Shown here: positions 21,565-28,595 of the stretch, one piece after another
How the letters are laid out: the number at the start of each line of letters is the position of its first letter
Numbering within the stretch: the stretch's first letter is position 1
Source: Phycisphaerales bacterium UBA1926
Lineage (GTDB): Bacteria; Planctomycetota; Phycisphaerae; Phycisphaerales; UBA1924
Assembly (NCBI GenBank): GCA_002337215.1
Contig: DDFO01000027.1
Location: forward strand, 11,323-44,317
DNA length: 32,995 bases
Direction of reading: 5' to 3'
The notes under the pieces: model-generated
The model's input: only the letters and a program-made list of their open reading frames with translations
Databases searched by the model: none
Told to the model about the DNA's origin: nothing
Translations under genes and position numbers: made by a program

Positions 21565-23409
21565 ATGAGAGCTTTTATTGCATGGTTTTCGGTGTTGTTC
21601 CTGTCGGGCGATCTTCCTGCACAGGGCGCGGAGGCGTCGTCTGGGGGGGCGATCGCGGGGTGGAGCGAACGGGTCGCGGTCGGCTTCGACGGGGCTTGGC
21701 AGGTGCTTGTCGACCCGGTGGACAACGGATCGATCGATTATCTGAGTCGGCCTCGGAGCCCTGGGTATTGGGAGGACAAGACCGCCAAGAAGCCCTCTGA
21801 TCTGGTGGAGTACGCGTTCAGCGATGCGCACACGCTCGTGGTTCCCGGGGACTGGAACAGCCAGCGCCCCGAGCTGTTCTTCTACGAGGGGCTGGTCTGG
21901 TATCGGAAGACCTTCGCGAAGCCCGATGAGGGCGAGCGGTTTTTCTTGCGGTTCGGGGCCGTCAATCGGCGGGCGACGGTCTGGCTGAACGGGGTCGAAC
22001 TCGGGTCGCACGCGGTCGGGTTCACGCCCTTCGCGTTCGAGGCGACCGACCATCTGGTTGATGGGGACAACGTGGTGATGGTCCGCGTGGACAACCGTCG
22101 GCTGGATGACGATGTGCCCGGGCTGCTGACCGACTGGTGGAACTACGGGGGGATCACGCGTGAGGTCGCGCTCGTCGCTGCGCCGGAGACATTCGTGCGC
22201 GACTGGTCGGTCGGGCTCACAGCTGATGGGACCACAATCCAGGGATGGGTGCGGATTGACGGTCCGGGGGAAGGGCCTACTGCGGCGGGGACCGCGGTCA
22301 CGATCTCCATCGATGGCACGGATCGGGAGACGATCGCGAAGACCGACGGGTTCGGGCGGGCACGGTTCTCGATGCCTCGGGGAGGGCTGGATCTGTGGTC
22401 GCCGGGCTCGCCGGTACTGCACGGCTTTCGGTTCGCGATCGACGGAGACTCGGCCCGGGACCGGATCGGGCTGCGCACGATCACGACCGAGGGTGGTAAT
22501 ATCCTGCTCAACGGTAAACGGGTTTTCCTGCGTGGGGTTTCCATCCACGAGGAAGCGCCCGAGGGCGGGCGTGCGTGGAGCGAATCGCACGCTCGAGAGC
22601 TCTTGGGGTGGGCCAGGGATCTGAACTGCAACTATGTCCGCCTGGCGCACTACCCGCACAACGAGCACATGCTGCGAGTCGCCGACGAGTTGGGGCTGAT
22701 GGTGTGGGCGGAGATCCCGGTGTATTGGGTGATGGACTATGAGAACCCGCACACGCTGGGGCTCGCCGAGACGCACATGAAGGAGATGATCGACCGCGAC
22801 AAGAACCGCGCAAGCGTGATCATCTGGTCGGTCGGCAACGAGACGGGCGACGACCCGGACCGGACGGCTTTTCGCGTCGCGCTGGGTAGGAAGGTCAAGC
22901 AGTGGGATCCGAGCCGGCTGCTCTCTGCCGCGTGCTTCATGCGGCTCGATCGCGATGGTGCGACGATCACCCGGATGCACGTCGATGACCCATTTGGCGA
23001 GGTCGCGGATGTGCTCGCGGTCAACGAGTACGTGGGCTGGTACCACGATGAACCCGAGAGCCTGGAGGGTGTGGACCTCGTGCTCGCGTGGGACAAGCCG
23101 TTCGTGGTCAGCGAGTTCGGGGCGGGGATAAAGCAGGGCTATCACGGGACGCCGGACCAACGCTGGAGCGAGGAGTACGGCGTGCGGCTTTACACGTCGA
23201 CGCTGGATTGGATGGAGACCGTCGACGAGATCGACGGCGTGAGCCCTTGGATTCTCAAGGACTTCCGGTCGCCGCGCAGGCCTTTGTACGGCGTGCAGGA
23301 TTGGTACAACCGCAAAGGGTTGATCAGCACCGGGGGTGTGCGGAAGGATGTATTCGGGGTGCTGGCGGAGCGGTACAGGGAGTGGGCCGAGACCCCGCCG
23401 GGTCACTGA
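21565..23409 (+). CDS. Secreted glycoside hydrolase family 2 (beta-glucuronidase/beta-galactosidase-like)
   Basis: 614 residues with a signal peptide (about 1-22, hydrophobic FIAWFSVLFL then an AQGAEA cleavage region). The N-terminal jelly-roll sugar-binding domain (about 40-190) has GLVWYRKTF and RRATVWLNG; an immunoglobulin-like domain follows (about 195-295); the TIM barrel (about 300-600) contains FLRGVSIHEE and YVRLAHYPHNE. The catalytic acid/base is Glu426 (WSVGNET) and the nucleophile Glu517 (VSEFGA). It is a retaining exo-glycosidase acting outside the cytoplasm. The length and architecture are closest to beta-glucuronidases, but the substrate is not certain. It is convergent with the PEP-CTERM-like gene. 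Confidence 0.92.
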   Translation: MRAFIAWFSVLFLSGDLPAQGAEASSGGAIAGWSERVAVGFDGAWQVLVDPVDNGSIDYLSRPRSPGYWEDKTAKKPSDLVEYAFSDAHTLVVPGDWNSQRPELFFYEGLVWYRKTFAKPDEGERFFLRFGAVNRRATVWLNGVELGSHAVGFTPFAFEATDHLVDGDNVVMVRVDNRRLDDDVPGLLTDWWNYGGITREVALVAAPETFVRDWSVGLTADGTTIQGWVRIDGPGEGPTAAGTAVTISIDGTDRETIAKTDGFGRARFSMPRGGLDLWSPGSPVLHGFRFAIDGDSARDRIGLRTITTEGGNILLNGKRVFLRGVSIHEEAPEGGRAWSESHARELLGWARDLNCNYVRLAHYPHNEHMLRVADELGLMVWAEIPVYWVMDYENPHTLGLAETHMKEMIDRDKNRASVIIWSVGNETGDDPDRTAFRVALGRKVKQWDPSRLLSAACFMRLDRDGATITRMHVDDPFGEVADVLAVNEYVGWYHDEPESLEGVDLVLAWDKPFVVSEFGAGIKQGYHGTPDQRWSEEYGVRLYTSTLDWMETVDEIDGVSPWILKDFRSPRRPLYGVQDWYNRKGLISTGGVRKDVFGVLAERYREWAETPPGH

Positions 23410-23425
23410 TTAGATCGAGTTCGGA

Positions 23426-24268
23426 TCAGCGACGGCGGCGGGTCGCGACGAGGCCCACGGAGACCATCACGGGCACGCTTCCCGGGGCCGGGATGATGGC
23501 GAAACCGAAGATGTTCCCCGGTCCGACCTGGTGTTCTCCCGTGAGGGTGAGTTCGTACAGGAACTCGCCTGAGAAGAGGTCGATGGAATAGATGTCCAGC
23601 GACTCGTCGGCTTGCCGTGACATGAAGTAGGAGTTCCCGCCGTAGTTCGCAAACGAGTTGATCGTGGAGCCGAACCCGAGCCCGAGTGCTTCAACAACCC
23701 CCGTGTTCGGGTCGATGGTGTGGAACGACCCGTCGCCCAGATCGGCGCCGACGAGAAGGCCGTCGCTTCGGATCGTCCAACTCGTGAAGAACTCGTCGGC
23801 GTTCTCTGCGACTTGGGAAAGAACCTGGCCTGTGTTCGTGTCGAGCGTCAGGATCGAGCTTCCGCCCGGAATCTGGGTCTGGTAGACATACATCCGGTCG
23901 TCGGTGTCGATGGTGATGCTCGTTGAGTTGAACGCGTCGAGATCAAAGAACGTGGACGACTGGGCGGTCGCGGTGTTGATCTGTGCGACGCGGATGTCGG
24001 TCGCGTTCGTCGACGTCCCGCCGAGCCCGTAGAGCCTGCCGTGCTGGTCGAACGCGAGTTCGCCGCCGAGACCGTTGCCGCTGCCCGGGTTCGGTGCGAG
24101 CCCGGCATCGCCGACCAGGGAGCTGGTGTTGGAGCCGAACCGTCCGTTGTAGAGCAGGCCGTCGCCGCGGAGCAGGTAGAACTGCTGGGATGTCAACTGA
24201 GCGGTGGCGAACGGCGTGGCCGAGATCGCGACAGAAAACGCGACCGCGAGGGCGGGTGTGTGCTGCAT
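23426..24268 (-). CDS. Exported beta-propeller-like protein with a PEP-CTERM-like sorting tail
   Basis: 280 residues. A signal peptide covers about 1-23 (ALAVAFSVAISATPFATA). The body is rich in Gly, Ser, Thr, Asn and Asp with short repeats such as LAFDQHGRLYGLGG, ITIDTDDRMYVY, LTLDTNTGQVLS and HTIDPNTGVVEALG, which suggest propeller blades. The C-terminus IPAPGSVPVMVSVGLVATRR plus two more Arg has the Pro-x-Pro, hydrophobic segment and basic end of a PEP-CTERM sorting signal, in the PAP variant seen in planctomycetes. It is probably processed by an exosortase and exposed at the surface. AGGAGA (24275-24280) supports the start. Its function is unknown. Confidence 0.75.
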   Translation of the reverse strand: MQHTPALAVAFSVAISATPFATAQLTSQQFYLLRGDGLLYNGRFGSNTSSLVGDAGLAPNPGSGNGLGGELAFDQHGRLYGLGGTSTNATDIRVAQINTATAQSSTFFDLDAFNSTSITIDTDDRMYVYQTQIPGGSSILTLDTNTGQVLSQVAENADEFFTSWTIRSDGLLVGADLGDGSFHTIDPNTGVVEALGLGFGSTINSFANYGGNSYFMSRQADESLDIYSIDLFSGEFLYELTLTGEHQVGPGNIFGFAIIPAPGSVPVMVSVGLVATRRRR

Positions 24269-24306
24269 GTCTTGTCTCCTCGCGGGGTCTCCCTCGCGTT
24301 GCCCAG

Positions 24307-24334
24307 AAAGTAGCGAGATCCAGGGATTTCACAA
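24307..24334 (-). promoter_or_regulatory. Promoter of the PEP-CTERM-like gene
   Basis: TTGTGA (24329-24334) is separated by 16 bp from TACTTT (24307-24312). The predicted leader of about 30 nt carries AGGAGA, so this transcript is conventionally leadered. Confidence 0.5.
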
Positions 24335-24403
24335 GACCTGCGGGCAGATTTTGCGCGATCTTCGCGTGTGTTCGAAGCCGCGGCGGCGTGCAACGGAACC
24401 GTC

Positions 24404-24409
24404 TATCCT
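24404..24409 (+). promoter_or_regulatory. Candidate -10 (TATCCT) for the phosphomannomutase
   Basis: TATCCT is 43 nt before the ATG. The leader would carry the GGAG Shine-Dalgarno at 24442-24445. No clear -35 is visible. Confidence 0.35.
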
Positions 24410-24452
24410 TGAAGATTGCTCGGTATCGCTCTTTCCAGACCCGGAGAATCAC

Positions 24453-25865
24453 ATGCTCGGACGCGTGTTCAAGGCTTACGACATCCGCGGGGTGTACCCC
24501 GATCCGCTGACCGACCAGATGGCCTGGCAGATCGGGTACGGCTGCGCGAAATTCCTGCTCGCGGACGCGGAGGCCGCGGGCGAGACCACGCCCATGATGA
24601 AGAACGTCATCGTGGGCCGCGACATGCGTCAGAGCAGTCCGACGCTGGCGGATAAGTTGATCGCCGGGTTGACCAACGGCGGGGCGAGCGTGATCGACAT
24701 CGGGCTCGTTGATACGCCCATGATGTATTTCGCGATCAACCACCTGGACTGCGCCGGGGGCGTGGTGGTCACGGCGAGCCACAACCCGCCTCAGTACAAC
24801 GGTTTCAAGGTCAGCAAGCGGCAGGCGAAGCCCGTGGGCGAGGCGACGGGGCTCGCGGAGGTCCGCAAGCAGGCGGCGATGGTCGACCGGACGCTGATCG
24901 GGGCGGATACCGCGGGGCGCGTCGAGCAGCGGGACTTCTGGGACGCGTACAAGAAGCACGTGCTCAAGCACTGCGATCTTGGGGGCAAGTCGCTCAAGAT
25001 CGTGATCGACGCGAGCAACGGGATGGCGGGCACGATGGTCCCCAAGGTGTTCGGCACGAAGGGCGAGCACGTCGAGGGGCTGACGATCGTGCCGCTCAAC
25101 TTCGACAACTCGAAAGGCGAGTTCGTGCACGAGCCGAACCCGCTGGTGGCGAGCAACCTCGAGCAGCTGCAGGAGGCGGTGAAGAAAGAGAAGGCCGACC
25201 TCGGCGTGTGCTACGACGGGGACGCGGACCGGTGCGTGATCGTCGATGAGACCGGCGCGATCGTCGGCTGCGATCATCTGACCGCGGCGCTCGTGCCGTT
25301 CTTCCTGAACGATCGTCCCGGGTCGAGCGTGGTGTACGACCTTCGTTCGACCAAGGCGGTTCCCGAGGCGATCGTCTCGGTGGGGGGCAAGCCCGTGCGG
25401 GGCAAGGTGGGGCACGTCTTCATGAAGCAGGAGATGGCGAACCACCGCTGCGCGTTCGGCGGCGAACTGAGCGGGCACTTCTACTTCCGAACGAACTTCA
25501 ACGCCGACTCGGGCGCGATCGCGATGGCGACGGTGCTCAGCGCTGTCGCGGCGTCCGGCAAGCCGGTCAGCGCGATGGTGAAGCCCGCGCAGCGGTACGT
25601 GCAATCGGGCGAGATCAACTTCGAGATCGAGGACAAGGATCAGGCCCTTGCGGAGATCCGCGAGCACTACATCGGGCGCGGCACGATCGACGATCTCGAC
25701 GGTGTCACGGTGGACTGTTTCGAGAGCGAGGGCTGGTGGGCGAACATCCGCAAGAGCAATACCGAGCCGCTCCTCCGGCTGAACTGCGAGGCGAGGACCC
25801 CCGAACTGCTCGCAACAGTGACCGAGGAGATCAGCCCGCTTCTGGGCGAGCGGGTCGACCACTGA
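24453..25865 (+). CDS. Phosphomannomutase / phosphoglucomutase
   Basis: 470 residues, typical of the alpha-D-phosphohexomutase superfamily. It interconverts sugar 6- and 1-phosphates for GDP-mannose or UDP-glucose synthesis in the cytosol. Four landmarks are visible: FKAYDIRGVYPD at the N-terminus, the phosphoserine loop TASHNP with Ser109, the Mg-binding DGDADR (255-260), and the sugar-specificity loop GGELSGHFYFR. The phosphate-binding KSNTEPLLRLN follows near the C-terminus. GEXSGH is typical of PMM/PGM enzymes such as AlgC. GGAG 7 nt upstream supports this ATG. It may supply the glycosylation pathway of the membrane glycosyltransferase elsewhere in the window. Confidence 0.93.
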   Translation: MLGRVFKAYDIRGVYPDPLTDQMAWQIGYGCAKFLLADAEAAGETTPMMKNVIVGRDMRQSSPTLADKLIAGLTNGGASVIDIGLVDTPMMYFAINHLDCAGGVVVTASHNPPQYNGFKVSKRQAKPVGEATGLAEVRKQAAMVDRTLIGADTAGRVEQRDFWDAYKKHVLKHCDLGGKSLKIVIDASNGMAGTMVPKVFGTKGEHVEGLTIVPLNFDNSKGEFVHEPNPLVASNLEQLQEAVKKEKADLGVCYDGDADRCVIVDETGAIVGCDHLTAALVPFFLNDRPGSSVVYDLRSTKAVPEAIVSVGGKPVRGKVGHVFMKQEMANHRCAFGGELSGHFYFRTNFNADSGAIAMATVLSAVAASGKPVSAMVKPAQRYVQSGEINFEIEDKDQALAEIREHYIGRGTIDDLDGVTVDCFESEGWWANIRKSNTEPLLRLNCEARTPELLATVTEEISPLLGERVDH

Positions 25866-26019
25866 AACGAGTGGATCACGCACGGGGGGCGCACGCGGCA
25901 CTGTTGGGTTCCGGGCCTTCCTCGGGATCGGCGGATCTCGTGTTCGAGAATTCCCAAGAAAGATCCGGGCGGGGTCGTGGCACCGAGCACGGTCTGCGAC
26001 ACGGCATACGCGAGGCGTC

Positions 26020-27603
26020 ATGAACATCACGCAGTTCTTTGAGCACTGGTCGATCACGGAGAACCCGTTCCGGGGCGAGGAGGCTCGCCATGACGAGGTC
26101 CTCGCTCGTCTGAACGGATTGGGCGATGCGCCCCCCGCGGGCGTCTCGGTCGGGCCCGGCGCCCCGCCCGGCGGGAGCATGCACTCAGACTTCGAGAAGA
26201 TCCTCGGTGAGCTGACCCGGCCCAGCACGTCCATCGTGTTCGGCGAGAAGGGGAGCGGCAAGACCGCGATCCGTCTGCAGATCACGCAACGTGTGAGGGA
26301 TTTCAACGCCAAAAACCCCAACGCGAAGATCTTTGTCATCAGCTACGACGACCTGAATCAGCCCGTCGCGGAGCTCGATGCGCGTTTCGGCGATTCGAAG
26401 AAGGAGCTCGCGCCGTTCAAGGCGTTCCGCCTCGTGGACCACATGGACGCGATGCTCGCGATCGCGGTCGATCGCATCGCGGCGGCGATGCTGCATGAGG
26501 GAGAAGACAGGCCGGCCGCGGATCTTGGCGAGGAGCCCCGCAAGGCGGCGAGGCGGTGGGCCGTTCCCCTCCGGCATGATCTGCTGGTGCTCCAGTCGCT
26601 CTACGACCCCGCCGACAACGACGGGGCCCGGTCGGCCCGCCTCCGGAGGATCCTCCGGCTTGTTCCGGAGCGGAAGGAAGTGCTCTGGAGAGCCGGGACG
26701 CTCGCGGGGTGGGTCCCGGCGGCGGCGATGCTCTTCCTCTGGCTCTTCCCGGGGCAGACCAAAGGCGGGTTCATGGAAGACGCGTTCGCGGTCATGTTCC
26801 TTGTGCTGCTCGCGGCGTACGCGGGGGTGCTGATCAAGCGGCTTATCTGGGACCGGCTAGCGCTTCGGCGGATCGCGACTCGGGTTCACAGCGAGATGCG
26901 GACGACGCAGCGGGCACCGGAATCGATCGCATCCTCGCTCGCGTCGATCGATCCGAACAGCCGGACGCACGCGGTGCTCCCGCTCGTGGCAGACTCGGAC
27001 GAGCCGCGGTACGCGATGTTCGAGCGGCTCCGCAGGGTGATCGCCCGGTTCGGGTACACGGGAATCCTGGTGCTGGTGGACCGTGTCGATGAGCCGACGT
27101 TGGTGAACGGCGACTCCGAAAAGATGCGGGCGATCATCTGGCCGCTCTTCAACAACAAGTTCCTGCAGCAGGAACGCTTCGGCGTCAAGCTCCTGCTCCC
27201 GATCGAGCTCCGACACGCGCTGTTCAAGGAATCCGCGGATTTCTTCCAAGAAGCACGCCTCGACAAGCAGGGCTTCATCGAGCGGCTGAGCTGGTCGGGC
27301 CCGATGCTCTACGACCTGTGCAACGCGCGGCTCAACGCGTGCCGGGTGCCCGGCGGTGACCCGCTGAGTCTGATTCAGTTGTTCGATGAGGACGTGACGC
27401 GGCAGGACGTGGTCGATGCGCTCGATCAGATGCACCAGCCCCGCGACGCGTTCAAGTTCCTCTACCGCTGCCTGAACGAGCACTGCTCGAACGTGACGGC
27501 CGAGGAGGGCGCGTGGCGCGTCCCGAGGCTGGTGCTCGAGAACGTCCGCCGGGTCGAGTCGGACCGGGTGCAGCAGCTCTACCGGGGCATCACGCCGGCC
27601 TGA
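26020..27603 (+). CDS. Membrane-anchored P-loop ATPase, KAP-like topology
   Basis: 527 residues, function unknown. Walker A is GEKGSGKT (75-82). Two hydrophobic helices (about 226-244 and 254-273) follow, and the Walker B-like ILVLVDRVDEPT comes only at 349-360. Membrane helices inserted between Walker A and B are the hallmark of KAP-type NTPases in the STAND-related AAA group. The N-terminus starts with FEHWSITENPFRG, like ExeA/STAND-type ATPases. The C-terminal third is helical with no recognised effector. GAGG before the ATG supports the start. A preceding 154-bp gap shows no clear promoter. It could be a signalling or defence NTPase; no partner genes support a specific role. Confidence 0.7.
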   Translation: MNITQFFEHWSITENPFRGEEARHDEVLARLNGLGDAPPAGVSVGPGAPPGGSMHSDFEKILGELTRPSTSIVFGEKGSGKTAIRLQITQRVRDFNAKNPNAKIFVISYDDLNQPVAELDARFGDSKKELAPFKAFRLVDHMDAMLAIAVDRIAAAMLHEGEDRPAADLGEEPRKAARRWAVPLRHDLLVLQSLYDPADNDGARSARLRRILRLVPERKEVLWRAGTLAGWVPAAAMLFLWLFPGQTKGGFMEDAFAVMFLVLLAAYAGVLIKRLIWDRLALRRIATRVHSEMRTTQRAPESIASSLASIDPNSRTHAVLPLVADSDEPRYAMFERLRRVIARFGYTGILVLVDRVDEPTLVNGDSEKMRAIIWPLFNNKFLQQERFGVKLLLPIELRHALFKESADFFQEARLDKQGFIERLSWSGPMLYDLCNARLNACRVPGGDPLSLIQLFDEDVTRQDVVDALDQMHQPRDAFKFLYRCLNEHCSNVTAEEGAWRVPRLVLENVRRVESDRVQQLYRGITPA

Positions 27604-27640
27604 GCGGGCGCGTCGCCGCGGTATGACGAGACGAATCGGA

Positions 27641-28024
27641 TCAGGCCTGCGTGGTGTCGGGCTCTGGTGCGTCGAGATGCCAGGCGGTGTGGGGGCGCCG
27701 GCCGACGACGGCGAGCGCTGTGCCGATCACGACGAGCGGGAGCGCGAGCATCGCCCAGATGCCGGGGTCGCCGAAGTACCCCCAGGCCAACACACCGACC
27801 AGCAGCAGGCCGAGGCCTCCGTAGCGAGGCTTGACTGCTGTGATCGCTGCGGCCGCGAGCAGCGGGATAACGAACAGGACGATCGGTCCGATGGACTCTG
27901 GGAACGGCCCGCCGATGACGCGCATGGCGAGGGCAAGCCAAGTCCAGAATGCGGTGACCGCGAGCAGTGCGGCGGTCGCGACGCCTCGGGTGATCGACCA
28001 TGGACCGGTGTGGATGGCACGCAT
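27641..28024 (-). CDS. Small four-helix membrane protein, paralogue A
   Basis: 127 residues with four hydrophobic segments (about 14-33, 45-64, 70-85, 89-106), short basic loops and a polar C-terminal tail. GGAGG (28031-28035) 6 nt before the ATG is the best Shine-Dalgarno in the window. The FWTWLALAMRV segment, hydrophobic pattern and length match the next upstream gene, so the two are tandem paralogues. It is convergent with the ATPase gene. I do not recognise a family; the function is unknown. Confidence 0.7.
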   Translation of the reverse strand: MRAIHTGPWSITRGVATAALLAVTAFWTWLALAMRVIGGPFPESIGPIVLFVIPLLAAAAITAVKPRYGGLGLLLVGVLAWGYFGDPGIWAMLALPLVVIGTALAVVGRRPHTAWHLDAPEPDTTQA

Positions 28025-28101
28025 GAGATACCTCCGTTATAGGAGAATATTGTTCGCCCAACAAAAGAAGACTTCAAGGTCTGAAATAGATTGATTCGCG
28101 A

Positions 28102-28479
28102 TCAGCGGGTGCTTTGGGAGGGATGGAAGATCCAGGGGCCGGTCGTGGCGAGCCCTAGCCCGGCGACGGCAACCGGTAGCGCGAGCAGGAGCCGCGCGTC
28201 GGCAGAGTGGAACAGCCAAGCGGCGATCGCTGCGGCGGCGAGCGCGATCATCCCGCCGATCCGAGGAACGAGCACGCCTGTGATGACGAGCACCGCCATC
28301 GAGCCGACGAGTCCGGCGACAGGTGCCGCCGCCGGGGTGCCTTCTGAGAACCCGACGGACAGCGCGAACCAAGACCAGAACGCGGCGCACGCCCCGAGCA
28401 ACACGGTCGATGCCCAGCGGACAACAGGCCTGGCTCGGTGTGCGACGCTCATGCGATCGGTTGTGTCGCGTTGGCTCAT
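28102..28479 (-). CDS. Small four-helix membrane protein, paralogue B
   Basis: 125 residues with four hydrophobic segments (about 22-45, 52-72, 75-90, 94-112) after a polar, basic N-terminus. AFWSWFALSVGF corresponds to AFWTWLALAMRV in paralogue A, and the remaining helices align in order. The GGAAAG upstream of this ATG is a modest ribosome-binding site; an internal ATG at codon 10 is an alternative start. It is separated from paralogue A by 77 bp. Function unknown. Confidence 0.65.
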   Translation of the reverse strand: MSQRDTTDRMSVAHRARPVVRWASTVLLGACAAFWSWFALSVGFSEGTPAAAPVAGLVGSMAVLVITGVLVPRIGGMIALAAAAIAAWLFHSADARLLLALPVAVAGLGLATTGPWIFHPSQSTR

Positions 28480-28595
28480 CGGGCTTTCCGCTTCACATGT
28501 TGTACGCAGAATTCAGACAATAGCTTGAGATGGAAACAGTGCCCGCGGACCTCGGCTTCCTCTCTGCGTGGTTAGCGCATGGAACTGTGGTTCGA

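Noticed and set aside
21361..23406. Long open frame antisense to the helicase end and GH2 gene
   Set aside because: Arg/Pro-rich, crosses two well-supported genes on the opposite strand and has no recognisable domain; a GC-rich shadow.
28036..28064. TTGTTG-17-TATAAC on the minus strand before small membrane protein A
   Set aside because: The spacing is ideal, but transcription would start within or after the GGAGG Shine-Dalgarno (28031-28035), which would then be useless; the two readings conflict, so no promoter is called.
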